A stretch of DNA of 15,025 nucleotides from positions 1-15,025 of the forward strand of contig QWHP01000169.1 of NCBI GenBank assembly GCA_021404985.1, in the 5' to 3' direction. Origin of the DNA: Actinobacteria bacterium ATB1 (GTDB taxonomy: Bacteria > Actinomycetota > Acidimicrobiia > UBA2766). The translations under genes and the position numbers were made by a program. Position 1 is the first letter of the stretch. Each line of letters starts with the position of its first letter. Below the pieces are notes generated by a model. It was not told the DNA's origin, did not search any database, and saw nothing but the letters and a program-made list of their open reading frames with translations. Positions 1-6,389 of the stretch are shown one piece after another.

Positions 1-557
1 CCGAGGAAATACCACGGGGCCTTGGAGGGGGTCGGGGTGAGGTTGGGGTTCGCCTGTTCCTGCAGGGGAGCGCTGATCAGCACCGAGAAGACGATCAGGC
101 CCGCGGGCACGACCAGAAGCGCCACGAACTCGATGACAAGCAGGTGGGGCCAGACGTTGACCTTGTCGACGGGATCCTTCTTGGTCGTCTGGATGGATCC
201 CGACTTGACCACCGCCAGAAGCCTCTGCGTTCGGGCGGGGGCTGCGGTGGCCGTCGCCGCACCCGCCTTCGCGGGCTTCCCCGCGGCTGTCGCGGCTGGC
301 TTCGTGGCCGTCGCAGCCGCAGGCTTCGCTCCGCCGTCGTCGCCTTCGCCTTCCCCTCCCGACTTGGAGCGTGCCGCCTTCGACCTTGCGAGCAGGTGCT
401 CGGGGATCCCACCGGACGAGCCCGACGCGGCTCCCTCGGAAGGAGCGGATGGCTCCGATGCTGCCTCCGGCTCGCCGGCTGACTCGGCCGGAGCCGCGTC
501 GGAACGCTTCTTGGCCTCCTGCGACCTCTTCAGAAGGTGTTCGGGGATGTCGGCCAT
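1..557 (-). CDS. Cytochrome b6f-type subunit IV-like protein with N-terminal extension (partial)
   Basis: This is probably the quinol-oxidase-side subunit of a cytochrome bc/b6f complex in the cytoplasmic membrane. The visible 185 residues begin at ATG 557-555, with AGGAG 13 bases upstream, and run off the window at base 1. Residues 1 to about 125 are a hydrophilic extension rich in Ala, Lys, Gly and Glu. It holds two copies of a short motif, IPEHLLKRSQEA (4-15) and IPEHLLARSKAA (51-62). After that comes a WPHLLVIEF segment opening a transmembrane helix, then a NPNLTPTPSKAPWYFLG stretch. This matches the start of subunit IV or QcrC-type proteins, where a P-x-WYF motif follows the first helix. 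It begins 21 bases after the cytochrome b stop, so it is the last visible gene of the operon. Whether the missing C-terminus carries a fused cytochrome c domain, as in Bacillus QcrC, cannot be seen. Confidence 0.85.
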   Translation of the reverse strand, partial: MADIPEHLLKRSQEAKKRSDAAPAESAGEPEAASEPSAPSEGAASGSSGGIPEHLLARSKAARSKSGGEGEGDDGGAKPAAATATKPAATAAGKPAKAGAATATAAPARTQRLLAVVKSGSIQTTKKDPVDKVNVWPHLLVIEFVALLVVPAGLIVFSVLISAPLQEQANPNLTPTPSKAPWYFL

Positions 558-578
558 GTCTTTCTCACAGCTCCTGTC

Positions 579-1367
579 TCAGAGGGGACCCGAGATGCCG
601 CCGTCCTTGCGTACTCGCCAGAAGTGGACTGCGAGGAAGATCACAAGGATGAACGGGAACATCAGCACATGCAGCGTGTACCAACGTAAGAGGGTGTTCG
701 GGCCGATCTCCTTGGACCCGAGGAGGATGAACCTGACCTGGTCGCCGAACACGGGTGTGAACCCGATCATGTTCGTACCCACGGTCACGGCCCAGAGGGC
801 GAGTTGGTCCCACGGGAGCAGGTAGCCGGTGAACGCGAGCAGCAGGGTCAGGACGAGCAGGATCACGCCAACGACCCAGTTGAACTCACGCGGAGGCTTG
901 TACGCCCCGTGGTAGAAGACGCGGGCCATGTGGAGGAAGACCGTGAAGGTCATCAGGTGCGCACCCCACCTGTGGAGGTTGCGAACGAGGAGGCCGAACG
1001 CCACCTGCGTCTGCAGCGCCTGGATGTCCTGATACGCGTTCGCCGCCGTGGGCCGGTAGGCGAACATCAGGAATATGCCCGTGACCGTAAGGAGGATGAA
1101 GAGGAAGAACGACAGACCCCCGAGGCAGAGCGTGTAGGACACCTTCACCGCGTGACGCTTCACCTTCACGGGGTGGAGGTGATAGAGCACGCTGTTCATG
1201 ATCGTGTAGGCGCGGTTCCTGGGGCTGTCGCTGTAGCCCTTGCGGAACACCGAACCCGGACGGAAGATCGACGACCAGACCTGGCCACCGTGGATCTTCT
1301 CGGTCATGACGTTGGAAACCGACTCTCGGAGCTTGCCCTTGCCGTTGCCGTTCGTCTTGGTTGCCAC
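579..1367 (-). CDS. Cytochrome b6-type cytochrome b (N-terminal domain protein)
   Basis: This is the di-heme membrane subunit of a cytochrome bc/b6f-type menaquinol oxidoreductase, 262 residues. I chose GTG 1367-1365 because AGGAG stands 4 bases upstream; the open frame extends further up but only as antisense-like reading inside the ferredoxin gene. The four heme-ligand histidines are H132 and H146 (in HRWGAHLMTFTVFLH, 14 apart) and H233 and H248 (15 apart), the cytochrome b6 spacing. A GYLLPWDQLALWAVTVGTNM segment (181-200) is the conserved Qo-side region. The protein ends in ISGPL, as plant and cyanobacterial b6 does, so this is the split b6-plus-subunit IV form rather than full-length cytochrome b. 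Cys81, in a TLCLGG segment, aligns by eye with b6 Cys35, the covalent attachment site of heme c_n. It follows the ferredoxin gene after 20 bases and precedes subunit IV by 21. Confidence 0.95.
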   Translation of the reverse strand: MATKTNGNGKGKLRESVSNVMTEKIHGGQVWSSIFRPGSVFRKGYSDSPRNRAYTIMNSVLYHLHPVKVKRHAVKVSYTLCLGGLSFFLFILLTVTGIFLMFAYRPTAANAYQDIQALQTQVAFGLLVRNLHRWGAHLMTFTVFLHMARVFYHGAYKPPREFNWVVGVILLVLTLLLAFTGYLLPWDQLALWAVTVGTNMIGFTPVFGDQVRFILLGSKEIGPNTLLRWYTLHVLMFPFILVIFLAVHFWRVRKDGGISGPL

Positions 1368-1387
1368 TGTGTCTCCTGCTCGAACGC

Positions 1388-1801
1388 TCAGAAGCGCATG
1401 CCGTACGCGTAGCCGAGATTGAAGTTCCGTCCCTGCTCCCCCGCTCCAACGGGCTCCGCGGCCATCTTGCCGAGGATGATCACGCCCGTCGGGCACCGCT
1501 CGACGCAGAGCTGGCAGCGAGTGCACTCGTCCTCGTCGATGACGAACACGACATGGTCCCTCGGGTCGGCGCCGGGCATCTCGATCCCCTCGGCTTCGGC
1601 GATGATGTCGGTCGAGAGCATGTGGATGCACTTCCAGGGGCAGATGTCGACGCATCCCTCACAGAGAATGCACTCTGACTGGTCAAGGGAGATGAACTGC
1701 TTCGGCTTCACCCGCGACTGGAACTCGTCGGGATCGACCTTTGCGAGTCGGTAGTCCGTCCGGAAGGGCGGGGTCTCGGTGACGTAGTCCTGTTTTGCCA
1801 T
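1388..1801 (-). CDS. 2x[4Fe-4S] ferredoxin-type protein of the cytochrome b operon
   Basis: This 137-residue iron-sulfur protein carries two complete four-cysteine motifs ending in Cys-Pro: Cys44-47-50-54 (CILCEGCVDICP) and Cys93-96-99-103 (CTRCQLCVERCP). This is the bacterial-type 8Fe-8S ferredoxin or NuoI-like arrangement. No signal peptide or membrane helix is visible, so it is probably cytoplasmic or peripherally attached. About 43 residues precede the first cluster, 38 separate the clusters, and the tail after the second contains GRNFNLGYAYGMRF. The ATG lies 3 bases after the stop of the upstream membrane protein gene, which suggests translational coupling. Its place between an unknown membrane protein and cytochrome b suggests it transfers electrons to or from the complex; this is inference. 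The recognised family is only the generic 4Fe-4S dicluster fold. Confidence 0.92.
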   Translation of the reverse strand: MAKQDYVTETPPFRTDYRLAKVDPDEFQSRVKPKQFISLDQSECILCEGCVDICPWKCIHMLSTDIIAEAEGIEMPGADPRDHVVFVIDEDECTRCQLCVERCPTGVIILGKMAAEPVGAGEQGRNFNLGYAYGMRF

Positions 1802-1804
1802 TCG

Positions 1805-2524
1805 TCACTTCTCGGTGGACAGCATCGGGCGCCCATAGGGGGAGGTGAGCTCGGTGGTTGCGGCCTTCTGGGCCTGACGCTTGGGGAACTCCTGCGCCCA
1901 GTACCAGAGCACGTACATGGCGAGGAGGGCGACGATGTACCAGCCCGCCACGATGATGTCGCGCACTGCCTTCCACGACCACTGCCAGCCGAGGGCGTTC
2001 TCGTTCCAGAGCCCGGCGATCGCCCTCGTGGGCCACACCGAGAATGGGCTCACCCATGTCCCTGTCTTGAAGTCCCAGATGGAGATGATGTAGTGCGGGA
2101 TGAAGCCGAAAGCGATAATCAGGAAGCCGAAGAGAACGAACCCGTAGAAGATCGACTCGCCCCAGGTGAACGGGAGGGAGTCGTCTCGGCGGGCGAGGAC
2201 GAGTGCCGCGACGCCGAGCATGCTGAACTGGAAGACGACCATCCAAGCGGTCATGATGATCCAGTCGTTGCGGTCGATCCAGCCGACGGGCACGACCTCG
2301 ACGAGCTCTTTCTCCAGCGTTGTCTTCTCCTCACCTGTTGCCCTCGCGATCTGCTTCTCGAGGTCGGCATTGGTGGCCTGGGCCTGGGCGTTCGACGCCT
2401 CGAGCTGCTCGACGTTCTTCACGGCCTGGTCGTGCGTGTACCAGGCGATCAGGATCGTGTTCAGTCCGGCAATGATCCCGCCGATCACGAGCATTGCGAC
2501 GATCAGCTTGGTCTTGGTGCTCAT
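1805..2524 (-). CDS. Membrane protein of unknown function, first gene of the cytochrome b operon
   Basis: I do not recognise this 239-residue protein. It has about four hydrophobic helices: residues 7-28, 88-111, 124-149 and 189-210. Between helices 1 and 2 (about 31-80) lies a hydrophilic stretch rich in Gln, Ala, Glu and Lys that looks like a short coiled coil. The loop between helices 3 and 4 is aromatic, with repeated Trp residues, and the tail is polar. No heme-binding CxxCH or cysteine cluster motif is seen. ATG 2524 is preferred, with a weak AGGG about 7 bases upstream; an in-frame TTG at 2545 would add seven residues. The stop is 3 bases before the ferredoxin start, so the two are almost certainly co-transcribed. 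It may be an extra subunit or anchor of the complex. A CRP-like palindrome sits 37 bases upstream. Confidence 0.85.
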   Translation of the reverse strand: MSTKTKLIVAMLVIGGIIAGLNTILIAWYTHDQAVKNVEQLEASNAQAQATNADLEKQIARATGEEKTTLEKELVEVVPVGWIDRNDWIIMTAWMVVFQFSMLGVAALVLARRDDSLPFTWGESIFYGFVLFGFLIIAFGFIPHYIISIWDFKTGTWVSPFSVWPTRAIAGLWNENALGWQWSWKAVRDIIVAGWYIVALLAMYVLWYWAQEFPKRQAQKAATTELTSPYGRPMLSTEK

Positions 2525-2544
2525 ATGCGACCCTGTACGTGGCA

Positions 2545-2550
2545 AAGGTA
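2545..2550 (-). promoter_or_regulatory. Possible -10 element of the cytochrome b operon
   Basis: On the minus strand this reads TACCTT, a TANNNT-type -10. Transcription starting about seven bases downstream would give a short leader containing the AGGG before the ATG at 2524. No clear -35 hexamer is present; the palindrome at 2561-2584 overlaps where it would lie. This is inferred from motif match only. Confidence 0.35.
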
Positions 2551-2560
2551 CGGTGCGGCC

Positions 2561-2584
2561 AGCTAGTGAAAACTTTCACTAGCT
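2561..2584. promoter_or_regulatory. 24-bp palindrome with CRP/FNR-type half-sites
   Basis: Two perfect 11-base inverted arms, AGCTAGTGAAA and TTTCACTAGCT, flank a two-base centre. The core reads GTGA-N6-TCAC (2566-2579), the half-site and spacing known for the CRP/GlxR family (consensus TGTGA-N6-TCACA). It lies 37 bases upstream of the first operon gene and about 12 bases upstream of a candidate -10. There is no T-run, so a terminator is unlikely. It is probably the operator of the respiratory operon, but the regulator is not in the window. Confidence 0.6.
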
Positions 2585-2809
2585 CGCCGGTGCGGGCAGA
2601 CTTCGCGGGGAGCGGAGCCGTCACACAGAGTAGGACCGCGAACCCGAGTCGGGCAAAACCCGCACTCCTGACCCTGGTGTGGGTGGGGTAAGGGCGGAGG
2701 CCCCCACGGCTGTTGGGGTGTAGGGCTGATCGGGGGGTCCGCGTGACGCGCACGAACCACGACAAGGATCACGGGTGTTCAAAGCCTGGATCCTGGAGGT
2801 CAGCGGCCC

Positions 2810-4123
2810 GTGCGCGTCACTACCGCATTCCGATGGCGTGAACGTCACCTCAGTCATCTTCGGAGCGGCCGTGGTCACCGTAACGGTCGCGCTGCGTCGC
2901 CGCCGTCTCGTCTGTCCGCATTGTGGGTTCGAGACCCGTCACCGTTACGACACGCGGCCAGTCGAGTCACGCTGGCGTCATCTCGACCTGGGTGTGTGGC
3001 GCCTCGAGGTGCGTGCCACGCTACGACGACTGGCCTGTCCGGCACACGGAGTTGTCGTCGAGGCGGTCCCTTTCGCTCGCCCCGGGGGCCGGCGGGCCCG
3101 TCTGACCCGAGACTTCGATGATCTCCTCGCCTGGTTGGCGACACGCACGGACAAGACTGCGATCGCGCGGCTCTGCCGCGTTGCCTGGCGCACAGTCGGC
3201 CGGGCCCGCACACGCGTCGTCGCCACCGAGTTAGATCCCGGTCGGCTCGGAGAGCGGCGGGTGCGGCGAACGCAGGTGCACACCGTCGAATGGGCGGAGG
3301 CCACAGACGGCCTGTTCCGTATCGGTGTCGACGAGATCAGCTGGCGTAAGCACCACAAATACCTGACCCTCGTCGTCGACCACGACCAGGCCTGCGTCGT
3401 CTGGGGTGCGTCCGGACGGGACGCCGCCACCCTCGACCGCTTCTTCACCGAACTCGGCACCCAACGCTCAAGTCTGATCGAGGCGGTATCGCTCGACCTC
3501 GGACCGGCCTACCTCAAATCGGTAGCGACCAAGGACACGCCCCCCAGGCCGTCATCTGCGCCGATCCCTTCCACCTCGTCAAGCTCACCCCAGATGCGCT
3601 CGACGAGGTACGCCGAGACCTCTGGCAGCAACTGCGTCGCCTTCCCGACGACCAATGGGCCAGAGACTTCAAAGGCTGCCGCTGGGCCTTGTTGAAGAAT
3701 CCCGAGGACCTCACCGACCGTCAAGCCGACCAGCTCGCAAAGATCAAACGCGACAGGGGCAGGATCTGGCACGCCTACGAGATGAAAGAACAGTTCCGGG
3801 CGATCCTCACCGGCGACCTCACACGCGATGAGCCAGCCGAACGACTCGACCGCTGATGTACCCGAGCATCCCGATCCCGGCTCGCTCCCTTCGTCAAGAC
3901 CGCCAAAACCATGCGCGAGCGAGCCGATCTGATCCTCAACGCAGTCAAGCACGACACATCCAACGGCCGCGTCGAGGGCCTCAACACAAAGGTCCGCCTC
4001 ATCATCCGACGCACCTACGGATTTCACAGCGCCGAGGCCGCTCTCGCCCTCGTCATGCTCTCCGCTGGCCCCATCACCCTCCACCTCCCACACGAACACC
4101 AACCCGAGCAGCCCGCTCCATGA
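2810..4123 (+). pseudogene. ISL3-family transposase, degenerate
   Basis: This is a DDE transposase of the ISL3 family, readable only across several frames. The likely start is GTG 2810 (MRVTTAF); the frame then changes near 2830, probably through a short deletion, to enter the GVNVTSVIFGAAVVTVTVALRRRR segment. A zinc-finger-like CPHC follows, then a downstream Cys-Pro. The catalytic region is recognisable as RIGVDEIS (first Asp), VSLDLGPAY (second Asp) and NGRVEGLNTK (Glu). At about 3536 one base is missing, and the protein continues in the -1 frame as HAPQAVICADPFHLVK. In that frame TGA 3854-3856 replaces what is probably a Trp codon (LDR-W-CTRASRSR). The same frame then runs to TGA 4121-4123. 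Active transposase is unlikely. GTG 2775 also opens the middle frame, but its first residues do not fit the family. Confidence 0.88.
2810..4123 (+). mobile_element. ISL3-family insertion sequence remnant (ends not resolved)
   Basis: The limits given are those of the broken transposase; the element must have extended somewhat further. I looked for matching terminal inverted repeats and an 8-bp target duplication in 2585-2809 and 4124-4391 and found none I could defend. The flanks hold no other genes. The ends may be worn or lost. Confidence 0.6.
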
Positions 4124-4323
4124 GCCGGCAAGTCGGCCGAACGCGCCCGAAAGGCGGTGAGCACACGGATTGCAGACGTCCTGTCTCGCATCGAGAAGGT
4201 CCACCCTCCACTGGCCCGTCACCTCCGGATATCCCTGCGGACGGGCACGATTTGCGCATACGAGCCCGAGCGTCCCACGCTCTGGACGACGCGGGACTGA
4301 ACCGCCGCACCTGACCGAGTCCT

Positions 4324-4350
4324 CCGTGTGTGGCAGCGCCACACACGGAT
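4324..4350. promoter_or_regulatory. Perfect 12-bp inverted repeat upstream of the methyltransferase
   Basis: TCCGTGTGTGGC and GCCACACACGGA are exact reverse complements separated by AGC. The repeat ends 41 bases before the methyltransferase ATG. It could be an operator for the downstream gene pair, or a hairpin closing transcription from the IS remnant; the following bases (TCTTGG) are not a T-run, which argues against a classical terminator. The 4124-4391 gap otherwise shows no coding signal. Confidence 0.5.
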
Positions 4351-4391
4351 CTTGGCGCCCCGAGGTCAGGAAGCAAGACCAGGGGGAAACC

Positions 4392-5476
4392 ATGGTGCAG
4401 ACGACAGATACCCAACGTGTCGAAACGCTCGTCGGCCGGCTCTTCGAGTCCGGGGTCGGAAGCTTGGAGCTGCTCACCGTGTACATGGGCGACAAGCTCG
4501 GCCTGTACGCCGAGCTCGCTGACGTGGACGACATGAGCTCGGCGGAGCTCGCGAAGGCGGCCGGCATCGACGAGCGCTACGCCCGTGAATGGCTGGTGCA
4601 GCAGGCGATCGCCGGGTTCCTGGACATCGCGGCCGACGACCCAGACGATCGAGAGCGTCGCTACTCGCTCCCCGAGGAGTTCACCGAGGTGTTCCTCGAT
4701 CCGCACTCGCTCGCGCACATGGCACCGATGCCGGGGTTCCTCGTCTCCTTCGCCTCCGTGGTACCCCGACTTCTCGACGCGTACAGGAACGGTGACGGGA
4801 TCAGCTACGCCGACTACGGCCTCGTCATGCGGGACTCCCAGGGTGCGTTCAACCGTCCCCACCACGAGCAATTCCTTTCCGACTGGATCTCCGCCCTGCC
4901 CGACGTCAGGCCAAGCTCGAGTCGGGCGGCGAGGTGAGGATCGCAGACATCGGCTGTGGCGTCGGCTGGTCGAGCATCCAATTCGCCCACGACTGGCCCA
5001 ACGCCGCCGTCGAGGGCATCGACAACGACAAGGCATCCACCGAAGCCGCGCGCGGCAACGCCCGTGATGCCGGAGTTGCCGACAGAGTGACGTTCTCGTC
5101 CGCCGACGGTCGGCACGCACGCGGCTCCTTCGACCTCGTCACAGCCTTCGAGTGCGTGCACGACATGTCGCAGCCAGTCGAGGTGCTCGCTGCGATGCTC
5201 GAGCTGGCGGGATCCGACGGGGGCACAGTGCTCATCATGGACGAGAAGGCGGACGAGGTCCTGCGCGTCGACGGCGACCCCGTTCAGCGGCTCCTCGCCG
5301 GCGCGAGCGTCCTGCACTGCCTCCCTGCTGGACGGTCGGAGACCCCCTCCGCGGCGACCGGCACCCTTCTCAAGGCATCGACGCTCGCACGGCTCGCCCG
5401 TGAGGCAGGCTTCCGCGAGGTCACCGTGCTCCCGATCGAGCACCACGTCTTCCGGTTCTACCGCCTCGATCCCTGA
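4392..5476 (+). pseudogene. SAM-dependent methyltransferase with N-terminal winged-helix domain, frameshifted
   Basis: This would be a 361-residue class I methyltransferase if one base were restored. Its ATG (4392) has AGGGGG six bases upstream. The first 171 codons give an all-helical N-terminal domain (SSAELAKAAGIDERYAREWLVQQ), typical of the dimerisation/winged-helix module of Rv2003c-like methyltransferases. At about 4907 the reading must slip back one base: GTC AGG should be GTC CAG, so one C is missing. The downstream frame then gives QAKLESGGEV followed by the SAM-binding glycine motif IADIGCGVGWSS, the acidic strand end GIDND, and a normal C-terminus to TGA 5474-5476. Without repair the first frame stops at TGA 4935-4937. 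A GTG at 4934 overlaps that stop as GTGA, so the catalytic half might still be made by coupled re-initiation. Substrate unknown. It may be a true mutation or an assembly error. Confidence 0.8.
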
Positions 5477-5516
5477 CCTATTCCGCATCGTACCCACAGA
5501 GAAAGGGACACCAGCC

Positions 5517-6373
5517 ATGCCCTCCACGACCTCCGAGCACTCGACGGAGCACACCTCCGCGCACACTGCGATCCCCTCCGACGATCTGGCCACGGGGTGG
5601 GCACCCGACACGCCGTAGTCGGACACTGTCGTTCGGCGCTTCCTCGATGCCCACGCCCGCAGCGTCATGCTGCCCGTCGGCCGCATGGGCGGACGCGTGC
5701 TCGAGGCCGACGAGGTCTGGGCCGCCGACATGGGCCGCCCCAGGGGGTTCTTCAACTCGGCAGTCCTGCTCTGTCCACCCGAGGGGACGGATGACGGCCT
5801 ACTGGGCGACGTGGAAGGCTTCTTCGACGTCGTGGGTGCGGCGCGGACGGTGCACCTGTGGAGTGCCGCCCCCACCCCGGACCTGCGGCCACGCGGCTGG
5901 CGACTCGTCGGGCATCCGCCTCTGCTCATCCGGCCCCCGGGCCGGCTGCCCGATTGCCCGCCCGATCTCCGGATCGTCGAGGTCGACGACGCTGGCGGGG
6001 TCGACGACTGGTGCAGGGTCGTCGTCACCGGGTACCCCGTCCCCGAGCTCGACCCCTACCGCCCCGGCGCCCTCTTCGACGCGAGGACCCTGGACGACCC
6101 GGCCTGGACGATGTACGTGGGTTACGCCGGGGGTGAGCCGGTCACGGCGTCCGCTCTCTACATTTCGGACGAACACGCGCTTCTCGCCCTGGGTGTCACC
6201 ACCGAAGCAGCCCGCGGAAAGGGCTACTGGTACGGCATGGTCCGGACACGACTGGCTCGTGCAGGTGACCGGATCGCCGCCGCGCTCTTCAGCGACATGA
6301 GCCGACCGGGCGCGGAGAAGCTCGGTTTCATCCCCCGATCGTCAGGTTCACGGTCTGGGAACGCCTGCGTTGA
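5517..6373 (+). pseudogene. GNAT-family N-acetyltransferase, interrupted by TAG and a frameshift
   Basis: This would be about 285 residues if repaired. ATG 5517 follows AAAGGGAC and lies 40 bases after the methyltransferase, so the two were probably an operon. The first 33 residues end in DDLATGWAPDTP, then TAG at 5616-5618, after which the same frame continues as SDTVVRRFLDAHARSVM. A single C-to-T change of CAG would explain it. The GNAT core is visible downstream: an RPRGFFNSAVLL region, VTGYPVPELDPY, and the acetyl-CoA loop region TTEAARGKGYWYGM. Near 6331-6336 a run of five C appears to have lost one base; restoring it gives the expected tail IVRFTVWERLR and stop TGA 6371-6373. Without that correction the frame runs on as meaningless sequence antisense to the neighbouring hydrolase. 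Acceptor substrate unknown. Confidence 0.78.
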
Positions 6374-6389
6374 CGCTTGGTGGCCGCGT

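Noticed and set aside
22..825. A plus-strand open frame of 267 codons opposite the cytochrome genes
   Set aside because: It is antisense to two convincing genes and has only low-complexity Ala/Ser/Pro content.
1368..1655. An upstream extension of the cytochrome b gene reaching into the ferredoxin gene
   Set aside because: The extra residues are Arg-rich out-of-frame reading of the ferredoxin, and the GTG at 1367 has a good AGGAG site.
3530..3545. Programmed -1 frameshifting in the transposase at a C-rich site
   Set aside because: ISL3 transposases are normally one frame, no slippery A-run or stimulatory hairpin is evident, and the gene has a separate nonsense codon, so decay is simpler.
2796..4370. 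Direct repeat GAGGTCAG at 2796-2803 and 4363-4370 as an IS target duplication
   Set aside because: Eight bases recur by chance at this scale, the left copy is only six bases before the transposase start, leaving no room for a terminal repeat, and no inverted repeats lie inside it.
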